Source: a bacterium 336/3 (GTDB lineage: Bacteria; Bacteroidota; Bacteroidia; Cytophagales; Thermonemataceae). Taken from it: a stretch of DNA of 64,000 nt. A program made the position numbers and the translations under genes. Below are positions 45,462 through 53,879 of this stretch, piece by piece. The stretch is from assembly GCA_001281695.1 (NCBI GenBank), contig LJIE01000001.1, forward strand, positions 2,060,586-2,124,585, given 5' to 3'. Positions within the stretch are counted from its first letter, which is position 1, and each line of letters opens with the position of its first letter. The notes beneath the pieces were generated by a model. The model worked only from the letters and a program-made list of their open reading frames with translations. It did not search any database and was not told where the DNA came from.

Positions 45462-46967
45462 TTATGATTGTTTTAATGCTATTGAGTATTCACTTTTTTT
45501 GCTGATAGCCCAAAGCCCTAAGTAATTTAGAAATCCATTTAATATAATCAACTCATCTCCAAATACATATCCTCCAAGGATTTCTTTTGAATAGATATTG
45601 ATGACAAAACAAAGGGCAGGAGCCAATATACAAATTACTGGTACTAAAGGGTCTTGGAGCGTACGTTTTGTTGTAATACCAAAGGCAAAAAGTCCCAATA
45701 ATGCCCCATATGTATAACCAGCAGCTTGAAATAAAGTTCCAATGATATTTACATTGGGGTTGGCATTTCGGACTTTCTCAAAAATAACCACAATAATCAA
45801 TAAAACAATAGAAAATCCTAAATGAACCATTCTAACTGTATTTTTTGATTCTTTTTCACCTTTCTGATTTTTAGTAACTCCCAAAAAGTCTATGCAAAAC
45901 GAAGTAGTTAACGATGCCAATGCTGAGTCAGAACTGGCATATGTGGCAGCTGTTATACCCAACAAAAACGCAATACCTGCAATGATACCAAAATGCTCAA
46001 ATGCCAAAACTGGATATACTTGGTCTGTAATGATTTTTCCTGCTTTTGTAGGTAATGTAATATCCTTATTTTCGGTATATAAATATAGCAAAGCCCCCAT
46101 TGCCAAAAATACTAAATTCACAAAAACAAGTACAGTCACAAAAGAAAACATATTTTTTTGAGCTTCCTTGAGGTTTTTACAAGTCAGGTTTTTTTGCATT
46201 AAGTCTTGGTCTAAACCTGTCATAGCAATGGCTATAAACATTCCTGCTAAAAATTGCTTGATAAAATGATTTTTACTACCTAAAAAGTCATCCCAGAAGA
46301 ATATTTTAGACATAGGACTGCTTTCTATTTGATTAAAAAGTGTTCCAACACTCCAATTTAAATCTTCTTTGATAAAGAAAATTGCTGAAAATAAGGCAAG
46401 TAACAGAAAAGTTGTTTGAAAAGTATCTGTCCAAACAATCGTTTTGATACCACCTCTAAAAGTATAAACCCAAATAAGAGCAATACTGATAGCTGTTGTA
46501 AGCCAAAAAGGAAAGCCCCAAGCATTAAACAAGCCTATTTGTAAAGCTTCTACAGCTAGAAATAAACGGAAAGATGTTCCAATTGTTCTTGAAAGTAAGA
46601 AAAATGAAGCCCCTGTTTTATAAGCATATCGCCCAAAACGTTGTTCTAAATAGGTATAAATAGAAACTAAATTGAGTTTATAGTACAGAGGCATGAGAAT
46701 AGATGCAATGACCACATAGCCTGCCACATAGCCCAAAACCAACTGGAAATATCCAAAAGATCTTGTCAGTACAGCTCCAGGTATAGAAATAAAAGTAACT
46801 CCTGAAAGAGAAGCTCCAATCATCCCGAAAGCGACTAAATACCATGGAGATTGTTTATTACCATCAAAAAATGTAGAAGCAGTAGCATTTTTTGAGGTAT
46901 AGTAAGCAATCAAAATTAACAGAAAGAAATAAGCAGATAAAACGGAAACGACAATAGCAGGGTTCAT
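45462..46967 (-). CDS. Sodium:solute symporter family protein
   Basis: This permease of about 501 residues has 13 or so membrane helices. FSSS-type motifs include GMIGASLSGVTFISIPG and RGGIKTIVWTDTFQT, with AATYASSDSALASLTTSF near helix 8 (sodium site). Its N-terminus starts best at ATG 46967. It belongs to the SSS family; substrate could be a nucleoside, sugar or organic acid. Cotranscription with a nucleoside phosphorylase 26 nt downstream suggests a nucleoside, but this is inference. Confidence 0.9.
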   Translation of the reverse strand: MNPAIVVSVLSAYFFLLILIAYYTSKNATASTFFDGNKQSPWYLVAFGMIGASLSGVTFISIPGAVLTRSFGYFQLVLGYVAGYVVIASILMPLYYKLNLVSIYTYLEQRFGRYAYKTGASFFLLSRTIGTSFRLFLAVEALQIGLFNAWGFPFWLTTAISIALIWVYTFRGGIKTIVWTDTFQTTFLLLALFSAIFFIKEDLNWSVGTLFNQIESSPMSKIFFWDDFLGSKNHFIKQFLAGMFIAIAMTGLDQDLMQKNLTCKNLKEAQKNMFSFVTVLVFVNLVFLAMGALLYLYTENKDITLPTKAGKIITDQVYPVLAFEHFGIIAGIAFLLGITAATYASSDSALASLTTSFCIDFLGVTKNQKGEKESKNTVRMVHLGFSIVLLIIVVIFEKVRNANPNVNIIGTLFQAAGYTYGALLGLFAFGITTKRTLQDPLVPVICILAPALCFVINIYSKEILGGYVFGDELIILNGFLNYLGLWAISKKSEYSIALKQS

Positions 46968-47106
46968 CAAATTTTAAGTATGTATTTTTTTAGTGAGTTC
47001 AAAAATATAAAAAAAGCCTTACTGATTCATAGAAAAAGAAATATTATTTCTTAATTTGTAAAAAACAAAAAAGCATGGCTTTATTTGCTGAGATTTAAAG
47101 ATAACT

Positions 47107-48357
47107 ATGATTACAAAAGTTGCTCAAGAAATAGACAAAATAAGCTCTCAACTTATTTTAAAAGAAGCTTTTTATGCCCATTTTTTTTCTGGTATCATCA
47201 AAAATATATCAGAAATGTTGCCTACTTTGGCAGTAGAGGCAAGACAAAACCGTATTACACTGCATATCAATCCTACTTTTTGGAATGATGTTCTCAAAGA
47301 ACAAATCTTTCAGTATGGAGGAATTAAGCATGAAATTCTCCATATTGTGTTGTTGCATATTGTTCGATACAAAGAGTTTAGCCATCACGATATTTTTAAT
47401 GTAGCAGCCGATTTGGTTGTAAATCAGTTGATTGATAGAAAAGAACTCATCAAAGAAGCTGTTTTCTTAGAGCTTTTCCCCGAACTCAACTTACGCCCTT
47501 TTGAGTCGTTGAATTATTATTACGAAAAACTTCATAATCTTTACAAACAAAAAACCAAGGAAGAACAAACAGGGAATGGCAAAAGCGAAAGTGGTGAAGA
47601 AGGAGAAGGCAAACCAAATATTTCTTGGGAAAATTTGAAGTCTTTTCTAAGAGAAGATGCCTTAAGCCAGCAACAACATGCCCTTTGGAAATATTTTGAG
47701 GGTTTGAGTAGTGCTGAAAGAGAATTACTGGAGGAATCTATTAAACAGAAAATTTACGAGATTATCAAAAGAACTCGTAGCAAAGAGTTTGGAAAGCTAC
47801 CAGCAGGGCTTCAGACATATCTCAACGAGTTTGAGAAAAGTATGTTGCCTTCTGTGAATTGGCGTAGAATTCTGCGTTTGTTTGCTAATAGCAGTGCTAA
47901 AACATACATCAAAAATACGCTGAAACGCCCTTCCAAACGTTATGGTACCACACCAGGTATAAAAATAAAACGTCGAAATAAAATTTTGGTAGCCATTGAT
48001 ACATCAGGAAGCGTGGCAGAGGACGATTTGAAAGAGTTTTTTCAAGAAATTTATCATATTTGGCGACAAGGAGCAGAAATTTTGATAGTGGAGTGTGATA
48101 CCATGATTCATCAACAATATTATTACAAAGGGCAAAACCCAAAAGTTGTAAAAGGTGGAGGAGGAACAGATTTCAACGCTCCTATCGAATTTGCCAATAC
48201 AAAATACAAACCTGATGCAATTGTCTATTTTACAGATGGTTATTGTGATGCTCCAAAAATTAAAAGTCGCTTTCCTATTATGTGGCTACTGAGTACGGCA
48301 GGAGCTAAAGAAACTGATTTAAAAGGATTTGAAGGTAGAATTTTAAAAATGAATTAA
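47107..48357 (+). CDS. DUF2201-type zincin plus VWA protein
   Basis: This 416-residue cytoplasmic protein has an N-terminal metallopeptidase-like domain with HEILH (His75, Glu76, His79) and a C-terminal VWA-like domain with MIDAS motif DTSGS (298-302) and a later GGGGTDF. A Glu/Lys/Gly-rich linker (about 148-172) joins them. Such proteins normally act with a MoxR-type AAA ATPase, but none lies in the window. Followed 13 nt later by a TPR-Imm51 gene, probably cotranscribed. Confidence 0.87.
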   Translation: MITKVAQEIDKISSQLILKEAFYAHFFSGIIKNISEMLPTLAVEARQNRITLHINPTFWNDVLKEQIFQYGGIKHEILHIVLLHIVRYKEFSHHDIFNVAADLVVNQLIDRKELIKEAVFLELFPELNLRPFESLNYYYEKLHNLYKQKTKEEQTGNGKSESGEEGEGKPNISWENLKSFLREDALSQQQHALWKYFEGLSSAERELLEESIKQKIYEIIKRTRSKEFGKLPAGLQTYLNEFEKSMLPSVNWRRILRLFANSSAKTYIKNTLKRPSKRYGTTPGIKIKRRNKILVAIDTSGSVAEDDLKEFFQEIYHIWRQGAEILIVECDTMIHQQYYYKGQNPKVVKGGGGTDFNAPIEFANTKYKPDAIVYFTDGYCDAPKIKSRFPIMWLLSTAGAKETDLKGFEGRILKMN

Positions 48358-48370
48358 AAATATAAAACTT

Positions 48371-49099
48371 ATGGAATCTTTGATAAAGCAATTAACACAA
48401 TGGCATGAAGAAGAAGAGTATGAAAAAATTATTGAAAATATAAACAGACTTCCAAAAGAAACGTTGGATTATGATCTTTTAAGCCATCTAGGTAGAGCTT
48501 ACAACAACACAGAAGAATATGATATTGCTTTGGATATCTTTATGTCTATCAAGCAACAAGGTGAAAATGATCCACTTTGGCATTTTAGAGTAGGGTATGC
48601 TTATTACTATAAAAATGAGTATGAAATGGCTCTTCCTTATTTTATAAAAAGTGCTGAATTAGGCGATGATAGAGCACCCATGTTTAGAAGGATGTGTAAA
48701 AGAGAAATAGGCAGAGAAGAACTCAAAAAACAAAAAATGCAAAAAGATTACTTGTCTATTATAGAACACGAAGAAAGTATTTCTGTATGTTTTTATATAG
48801 AAAAAGAAAAACCTTTCGGAATTGGGCAGAAAATGGGAGAGTTGAACCCCAATGCCTATATGAATGGTTATAACTGGAAAGCTTTTTTAGATACTTATCT
48901 TTCTAAATATCACCCAGATGTGTACACTGATATGGGTACAGACCCTGAAGCAGGTATGTATGTGGCTTACTATACTTTAAATGAAGATAATATGCAAAAG
49001 TCTAAAAAACTATTTAAAATAATAGCCTACCTTGTTGAAAATGAAGATAAAATTTATCAGATTTTAGAAAAAGAAGCAGATAATATTGAGTGGGATTAG
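48371..49099 (+). CDS. TPR protein with Imm51-like immunity domain
   Basis: This 242-residue cytoplasmic protein has N-terminal TPRs (residues about 5-115; AYNNTEEYDIALDIFMSI, YYYKNEYEMALPYFIKSAEL). The C-terminal part (about 130-242) resembles Imm51: NGYNWKAFLDTYLSKYHPDV, then DPEAGMYVAYY and a final EKEADNIEWD. Imm51 is an immunity domain of polymorphic toxin systems. No toxin gene lies nearby. It follows the VWA gene by 13 nt. The convergent next gene shares 4 nt with its end. Confidence 0.72.
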   Translation: MESLIKQLTQWHEEEEYEKIIENINRLPKETLDYDLLSHLGRAYNNTEEYDIALDIFMSIKQQGENDPLWHFRVGYAYYYKNEYEMALPYFIKSAELGDDRAPMFRRMCKREIGREELKKQKMQKDYLSIIEHEESISVCFYIEKEKPFGIGQKMGELNPNAYMNGYNWKAFLDTYLSKYHPDVYTDMGTDPEAGMYVAYYTLNEDNMQKSKKLFKIIAYLVENEDKIYQILEKEADNIEWD

Positions 49100-49605
49100 T
49101 CAGCAATCTTAAAAGATTTAAAAATTTGATTGACTTGTTCTAAATAAGACTGATAAACAGATGTTTCTGCTGTAAAAGTAAGAATATATATCTTTTCTTC
49201 AACCATCCAATAATGTTGTAAAACTTTTAAAGTTCGATCATTTGCCTCACTTTGATAGGTAATCTTGTGATATGATTTTTTTTTATTTTTTATATTTTCT
49301 AAAATTTTTGCATTCTTTATATGTGTTTCTATTCTATCTACAGCGTCATTTACAAAACAATCTAAAGTCATTTTTGTGCCTTCATAATTAAAAACTGTTA
49401 AATGGATGTATTCTTTGAATGTATCCAAATCAGATTCGGGTTGTGCTATTAAAAAAAACTCTCTGCTTGGCTTTCCATTTGTCAATGTCCAATTAGAAGG
49501 ATATTGTATTTGATATTTGGCTACTTTGTGGGTTTTCCAATCTTTTTGTTGAGCAAAAAGACCAAAACTAACACATAAAAAAATGCTTAAAAATAAATTT
49601 TTCAT
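49096..49605 (-). CDS. Exported PsbP/DUF1795-like protein
   Basis: This 169-residue protein has a signal peptide (LFLSIFLCVSFGLFAQ). The mature part starts WKTHKVAKYQIQYPSNWTL and continues as an alternating alpha/beta fold ending EQVNQIFKSFKI, the usual shape of PsbP/DUF1795 (Mog1-like) proteins. Exact function unknown. The stop overlaps the TPR-Imm51 gene by 4 nt (convergent). Followed by another small minus-strand gene. Confidence 0.68.
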   Translation of the reverse strand: MKNLFLSIFLCVSFGLFAQQKDWKTHKVAKYQIQYPSNWTLTNGKPSREFFLIAQPESDLDTFKEYIHLTVFNYEGTKMTLDCFVNDAVDRIETHIKNAKILENIKNKKKSYHKITYQSEANDRTLKVLQHYWMVEEKIYILTFTAETSVYQSYLEQVNQIFKSFKIAD

Positions 49606-49625
49606 ACATTATCTAAATATAAAAA

Positions 49626-49847
49626 CTAAATGCGTCTGTCAAAAAAACCTTCTGGATTACTACGAATAGTACTTGAAAAAGTATCTAAAAAAGCTTCTCC
49701 TTTTTGCTGATATTCTTTTTGTTCTTGTGTATTGAGTTTAATGGTTACATCAAAAACAGCGATTGTGCCACACACAACAGAGAATATATAATCTTCATTA
49801 TCTTTGTAGAGAATATAATCGTAATATTTTTCAGTAATTTTTTGCAT
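49626..49847 (-). CDS. Small protein of unknown function
   Basis: This 73-residue protein (KITEKYYDYILYKDNEDYIFSVVCG..., FDVTIKLNTQEQKEYQQKGEAFLDTFSSTIR) looks like a small alpha/beta protein. No signal peptide. It is followed after 20 nt by the PsbP-like gene on the same strand. Similar small orphan proteins are frequent in Bacteroidota accessory loci. Function unknown; gene status probable. Confidence 0.6.
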   Translation of the reverse strand: MQKITEKYYDYILYKDNEDYIFSVVCGTIAVFDVTIKLNTQEQKEYQQKGEAFLDTFSSTIRSNPEGFFDRRI

Positions 49848-49906
49848 AATTGGAACAATAAATCTTTGTTTAAGGTAGTATTTATAAGGAAATAATTCAA
49901 GTTTTT

Positions 49907-50947
49907 ATGAAAAAAAAGCTAAAAAGAATAGCTTGGGGTGTTTTATTTGTACTTTTGATACTGGCTATTTGGTATCATGAGTTGCTCATTTATGGAATAA
50001 ATCAGGGAATTGGGCAAGCAAAAATCATTTGGGGAGCTCGCCCCATTACAGAAGTGTTGGAAGATAAAAACATAACAGACAGCATCAAAAATAAACTCCG
50101 TCTTATACAAGAAATCAAACGCTTTGCAGAAGATTCTTTGGGTATCAACCCTACTAAAAATTATACGACATTCTACGACCAGAAGAAAAAACCTTTGCTT
50201 TGGGTGGTTACAGCCTGCCCACCCTACGAACTTAAAGCCCACGAATGGACATTCGGGTTTTTAGGTAAATTCTCGTACAAAGGGCATTTTGAGATGCAAA
50301 AAGCCTTGAAAGACTCTGCTGAACTTGCTCAAAAAGGCTACGACACAGATATTGGAGAAGTAAGAGCTTGGAGTACATTGGGTTGGTTCAAAGACCCCAT
50401 TTTAAGTTCGATGCTCAGAGCCTCCGAAGGTGATTTAGCAAATCTAATTATTCATGAACTGACACATAGTACTTTATATGTGAAAGATGATGTAGATTTC
50501 AACGAAAACTTAGCCAGTTTCATTGGTGATAAAGGGGCATTGTTGTTTTTAGAAAGAAAATTTGGGAAAGAGTCCAAACAATACAAAAATTACATTTTTG
50601 AAAACCACGATGATTCGCTGTTTTACGAATATGTTCTCAAGAATACACAAACGCTCAAAAAACTCTATGAAAGTGAAGAATTTAAGAAAATGCCTGATAG
50701 TCAGAAGAAAATAAAAAAGGAAGAAACTATCTCAGCAATTGTGTCAGGGCTTGCTGACCAGCCATTTAAGAAAATACGTTACAACAAAGCTCGTTTGGCT
50801 AAATTCAAACCCAATAATACATTTTTTATGGGTTATGTACGTTATAGAGCTAAACAAACAAACTTTGAAGAAGAATTTCAACAAAAATTTAAAGGAAATT
50901 TGAAGAATTATCTCAATTTCCTCAAAGAAAAATATCCTTCTTTATAA
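49907..50947 (+). CDS. Predicted membrane-anchored aminopeptidase (COG4324)
   Basis: This 346-residue protein has one N-terminal membrane helix (IAWGVLFVLLILAIWYHELLIY). The zincin motif HELTH is at His183-His187, with a Glu about 13 residues on (NENLASFIGD), the usual third ligand in gluzincins. It matches the PF10023 aminopeptidase family (COG4324). Likely periplasmic face. Solitary gene. A REP-like hairpin lies just downstream. Confidence 0.85.
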   Translation: MKKKLKRIAWGVLFVLLILAIWYHELLIYGINQGIGQAKIIWGARPITEVLEDKNITDSIKNKLRLIQEIKRFAEDSLGINPTKNYTTFYDQKKKPLLWVVTACPPYELKAHEWTFGFLGKFSYKGHFEMQKALKDSAELAQKGYDTDIGEVRAWSTLGWFKDPILSSMLRASEGDLANLIIHELTHSTLYVKDDVDFNENLASFIGDKGALLFLERKFGKESKQYKNYIFENHDDSLFYEYVLKNTQTLKKLYESEEFKKMPDSQKKIKKEETISAIVSGLADQPFKKIRYNKARLAKFKPNNTFFMGYVRYRAKQTNFEEEFQQKFKGNLKNYLNFLKEKYPSL

Positions 50948-50975
50948 GTTCATAAATGTTTTTAGATGTATGTTG

Positions 50976-51055
50976 AAACCTTATAGGTTTGTATTTTTTA
51001 ATTCTGATTATCAAAAAATTAAGTCAAAACAATAACTTAAAAACCTATAAGGTTT
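50976..51055. repeat. REP-like intergenic hairpin, copy 2
   Basis: A 15-bp perfect inverted repeat (AAACCTTATAGGTTT at 50976-50990 with its complement at 51041-51055) flanks a loop that contains TGATTATCAA (51005-51014). Both features recur at 8172-8220, so this is a dispersed chromosomal repeat rather than a local accident. It may also terminate the aminopeptidase gene. Confidence 0.75.
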
Positions 51056-51147
51056 TCTCCATTTAATTATGTACAAATACTTAAATCTATGTAGTTTGGT
51101 ACAAATTTTGAAAATACTTCTATTGTAAATAAACATTGAAGAAAAAT

Positions 51148-51939
51148 ATGAAAAAGATTTTTACAACCATTTTAATGATTTTTGTTACAAGTACCTTTAT
51201 CTCAAGTAATCAAGGGTATAGAACTGTTTTACAAAACAATTTTGGAAAAGGCGAACATTTAGAATATTTGGTACATTTTGGTTTCCTGAATGCTGGTATT
51301 GCTACCATTGATGTGGATAATAAACTTTATTTGGTCAATAACAGACCTTGTTACCGAATTGATGTTTATGGTAAAAGCGTTGGTAGTTTAGAAGCTGTAA
51401 CTAAAATCAGGGATTTTTGGCGTTCGTACGTGGATACAGCCTCTATACAGACACAAAAGTTTTATAGAAATCTTTTGGAAGGAAATTATAAAAAAGAAGA
51501 AACAACTGTTTTCAGCCCTCTACAAAAATCAGCTCAGATTAAGGATGAAAGAGGACAACGCAATTTCAGTATTCCTGATTATGTACAAGATATTGTAAGT
51601 GGATTTTATTTTTTAAGAACACTGCCATTTGAAAAGTACAAAAAAGGAGAGATGTTAAGCGTACCTGCTGTACTAGAAAGCGATACCTACGATTTGAAAG
51701 TTGAATATTTGGGAGAGCAAGAAGCCAAATGTTTATTGGGTAAAACCAATTGTTATGTACTTTCGCCCATTATGCCCGAAAATCAGCTTTTTAAAGGCAA
51801 ACGACCAGTAAAAGTCTTTATTTCAGCAGATAAAAACCGAATACCTGTTCGCATACAAGCGGAGTTTGTGGTGGGTATGGTAGAAGTGGAGCTTCAAAGC
51901 CATAAAAACATGAAACATAACTTCTCTTTTAAAAAATAA
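51148..51939 (+). CDS. DUF3108 domain exported protein
   Basis: This 263-residue protein has a signal peptide (KKIFTTILMIFVTSTFISS). I start it at ATG 51148; a TTG 12 nt upstream gives a less clean start. The body shows the DUF3108 pattern: GEHLEYLVHFGFLNAGIATI, SVGSLEAVTKIRDFW, DYVQDIVSGFYFLRTLPF, and a C-terminal RIPVRIQAEFVVGMVEVEL. Function unknown; DUF3108 is a beta-rich exported domain in Gram-negative bacteria. Monocistronic with terminator. Confidence 0.85.
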   Translation: MKKIFTTILMIFVTSTFISSNQGYRTVLQNNFGKGEHLEYLVHFGFLNAGIATIDVDNKLYLVNNRPCYRIDVYGKSVGSLEAVTKIRDFWRSYVDTASIQTQKFYRNLLEGNYKKEETTVFSPLQKSAQIKDERGQRNFSIPDYVQDIVSGFYFLRTLPFEKYKKGEMLSVPAVLESDTYDLKVEYLGEQEAKCLLGKTNCYVLSPIMPENQLFKGKRPVKVFISADKNRIPVRIQAEFVVGMVEVELQSHKNMKHNFSFKK

Positions 51940-51963
51940 CAAAAGAGTTAATTATAAATGAAT

Positions 51964-51999
51964 AAAACAGCCTCTCTATGTTTTAGAGAGGCTGTTTTT
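51964..51999. terminator. Terminator of the DUF3108 gene
   Basis: A 14-bp perfect stem (51964-51977 with 51985-51998) and 7-nt loop. It separates this gene from the accessory island at 52-59 kb. Confidence 0.9.
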
Positions 52000-52117
52000 C
52001 AGTTTTATACAAAAAATCAATCGAAGAACTACCATTGAATTTAGCACCGAACTCGCCATTTTGCCACATGAGCGAAGCGAACTGACGAAGTAAACTGCTC
52101 TTGTGCATTCGTATTTC

Positions 52118-53179
52118 TTAAAATTGCTTTTCAAAAGCTTTTCCGTTAAACTTATAGATGCTTCCGTCTGCCATTCCAAAAAGCAAATTATTTTTGTTGT
52201 CTTTATAAATAGTCCAAATCATTGGGGACAAAAGTTTGTTGTTGATTATATAGTTTGTAATCTTCTTACCATCATATTTCCAAGCCCCTGTATCTCTATC
52301 TCCAAACCAAATATTGCCTTCACTATCTTCTTCAATAGCAAAAACGTGTTCAAGTGTACCTGGTTTTGATTTATCTCCTCTTCTTGTGCTTGTTGGATGG
52401 ATTAAATTGTTCTTTTCAGAAAAATTAATGATTGAATTATCTTCCATTAGCAAAACGCCAATTCCATTATTTCCTATCCAAATTCGACCTTTTAAATCTT
52501 CTAATACACTTCTTATATGCAATAGCTCATTATTTTTTAGGTTCAATTTTTTATTATCAAAGATAGTTACGATTTTACCATCATAGTTGAATAGTGCTGA
52601 ATAAGTTGCAATCCAAACTTTACCATCGTTATCTTTTGAAATATCCGTTACGCCAAAAGTATTATCAGGATTTATATGTTTGGGTTTTGGGAACATTAAA
52701 TAGTTCATATTTATTCCATCAAAACGATTTATTCCGCCTTCTTCACCTGCATAAAACCATAAATCTCCCATGGTTTGATTCCATTCCTTTTTTGGTTCGT
52801 TGGTTTTTGTCGAATAATTAGTAAATATTCCTTTGTCATACACACTTGCTCCTTTTGACGTTTCAAACCAAATTCTTCCATTCTTATCTTCTTGAATTGA
52901 ACGAATTTGATTGTCTAGTAAACCTTCATGGGTTGTAAAGTATTCAAATGATTTTCCATTATAAAAGCTTACACCCTCATTATGACTTCCAAACCAATAA
53001 TTGCCTTTACTGTCTTGAAAGATAGCACGTATTCCAGAGGTAAACTTTAACGTGTCGATTTTTGAAGCTACTACCAATTCAGACTTGTTAGTTTCTTTCT
53101 CTGTTGATTTCTTTTCAACGCAAGAAGAGTTTAGTGTCAGTATGAGTATTAAGAAAATCAATTTTATTCTTTTGTTCAT
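52118..53179 (-). CDS. Seven-bladed propeller lipoprotein 1
   Basis: This 353-residue lipoprotein (ILTLNSSC) is made of seven repeats of about 45 residues, each with W/F-F/I-G and a YDGK-like turn (WFGSHNEGVSFYNGK, WFETSKGASVYDKG, FYAGEEGGINRFDG, WIATYSALFNYDG, WIGNNGIGVLLM, WFGDRDTGAWKYDGK, LFGMADGSIYKFNGK). This is the two-component regulator propeller (Reg_prop) type, but there is no transmembrane segment, Y_Y_Y domain or kinase, so it is a stand-alone surface sensor or binding protein. It lies directly downstream of an attC-like site. Confidence 0.85.
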   Translation of the reverse strand: MNKRIKLIFLILILTLNSSCVEKKSTEKETNKSELVVASKIDTLKFTSGIRAIFQDSKGNYWFGSHNEGVSFYNGKSFEYFTTHEGLLDNQIRSIQEDKNGRIWFETSKGASVYDKGIFTNYSTKTNEPKKEWNQTMGDLWFYAGEEGGINRFDGINMNYLMFPKPKHINPDNTFGVTDISKDNDGKVWIATYSALFNYDGKIVTIFDNKKLNLKNNELLHIRSVLEDLKGRIWIGNNGIGVLLMEDNSIINFSEKNNLIHPTSTRRGDKSKPGTLEHVFAIEEDSEGNIWFGDRDTGAWKYDGKKITNYIINNKLLSPMIWTIYKDNKNNLLFGMADGSIYKFNGKAFEKQF

Positions 53180-53200
53180 TTCGGTTTTTTCTAATATGAC

Positions 53201-53317
53201 GCATAACGTTTTATGTAGTTGCGGATTTCAAGGATGGAACTTTTTAATTTAGCACAAATGCTCAATACAAACGCTGAATCTAACTTCCGCCCACCTGATG
53301 CAAAATCCGTGTTAGCT
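53201..53317 (-). repeat. attC-like recombination site candidate
   Basis: Between two minus-strand genes lies a 117-nt segment with the features of an integron attachment site. On the minus strand an AGCTAAC core (53317-53311) is 6 nt after the upstream gene's stop, CGGATTT pairs with AAATCCG (53222-53228 with 53303-53309), and AAAACG followed by TTATGC closes it (53212-53201). The 36-nt block 53224-53259 recurs at 53828-53863. Spacing is asymmetric compared with classical attC sites, so the call is tentative. Confidence 0.55.
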
Positions 53318-53323
53318 ACAGTT

Positions 53324-53785
53324 TTATCTTTTAATTAATTTATCAATTCTTCTTTTATTTTCTTGTTGTAATAAAGATGGATATAAATTCAAAAAAGTAT
53401 TAGGAATCATTATTGTCAGACCATATGTTAAGCTCACCCTGAAACTAAAATAAATTGCGAAAAGTGCCACAAAAATAAATCCAACTAAATGACTAATTTC
53501 AGCTAGTGTCATTTCATTTCTTATATTTTTGAAATCATTATTTTTATTTTCTATTTTTATTTTTTGATTAAAAAACTTAAAAAATGTATTCTTCACAATC
53601 CACTTAAAGTATTCCATCCCAATATTTTTATTCAAAGATTTACTTTCAATAAAATTTAGATTTGATAATTTTTTATAGAATTCAGTTTTTCCAAAAATAC
53701 CATTAAATATAATCCCAATCATCCAAGAAACAACTGATATTGATGTTCCAAAAGTTAAGCCTAATATTATGTATTTTATTGTCAT
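53324..53785 (-). CDS. Small CrtO-like membrane protein on a cassette-like unit
   Basis: This 153-residue protein has two or three membrane helices (IILGLTFGTSISVVSWMIGIIF, SHLVGFIFVALFAIYFSF, GLTIMIPNTFLNLYPSLL). The C-terminus NTFLNLYPSLLQQENKRRI resembles the NxxxNxYPxxxQ...NRxR signature of CrtO-type glycosyl-diaponeurosporenoate acyltransferases. It is a compact gene with only a few nt between its ends and the flanking repeats, without a promoter of its own. It forms a predicted cassette from 53207 to 53802. The functional call is weak. Confidence 0.5.
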   Translation of the reverse strand: MTIKYIILGLTFGTSISVVSWMIGIIFNGIFGKTEFYKKLSNLNFIESKSLNKNIGMEYFKWIVKNTFFKFFNQKIKIENKNNDFKNIRNEMTLAEISHLVGFIFVALFAIYFSFRVSLTYGLTIMIPNTFLNLYPSLLQQENKRRIDKLIKR

Positions 53786-53793
53786 TTTAAAAT

Positions 53794-53863
53794 TGTAGCT
53801 AACGTTTTACAGCTTTGCATAGTTGCAGATTTCAAGGATGGAACTTTTTAATTTAGCACAAAT
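53794..53863 (-). repeat. Second attC-like site (3' part)
   Basis: TGTAGCTAAC at 53794-53803 is the exact complement of 53311-53320, on the other side of the small membrane gene. The 36-nt block 53828-53863 is identical to 53224-53259. On the minus strand it reads ...AAAACG then TTAGCT, the junction expected for the start of the next cassette. Its 5' arm is not visible, being lost or inside the upstream gene. Confidence 0.5.
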
Positions 53864-53879
53864 ACCCAATAGAAACTCG

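Noticed and set aside
49704-49895. 63-codon plus-strand frame
   Set aside because: Antisense to the small gene at 49626-49847 and without a recognisable start context.
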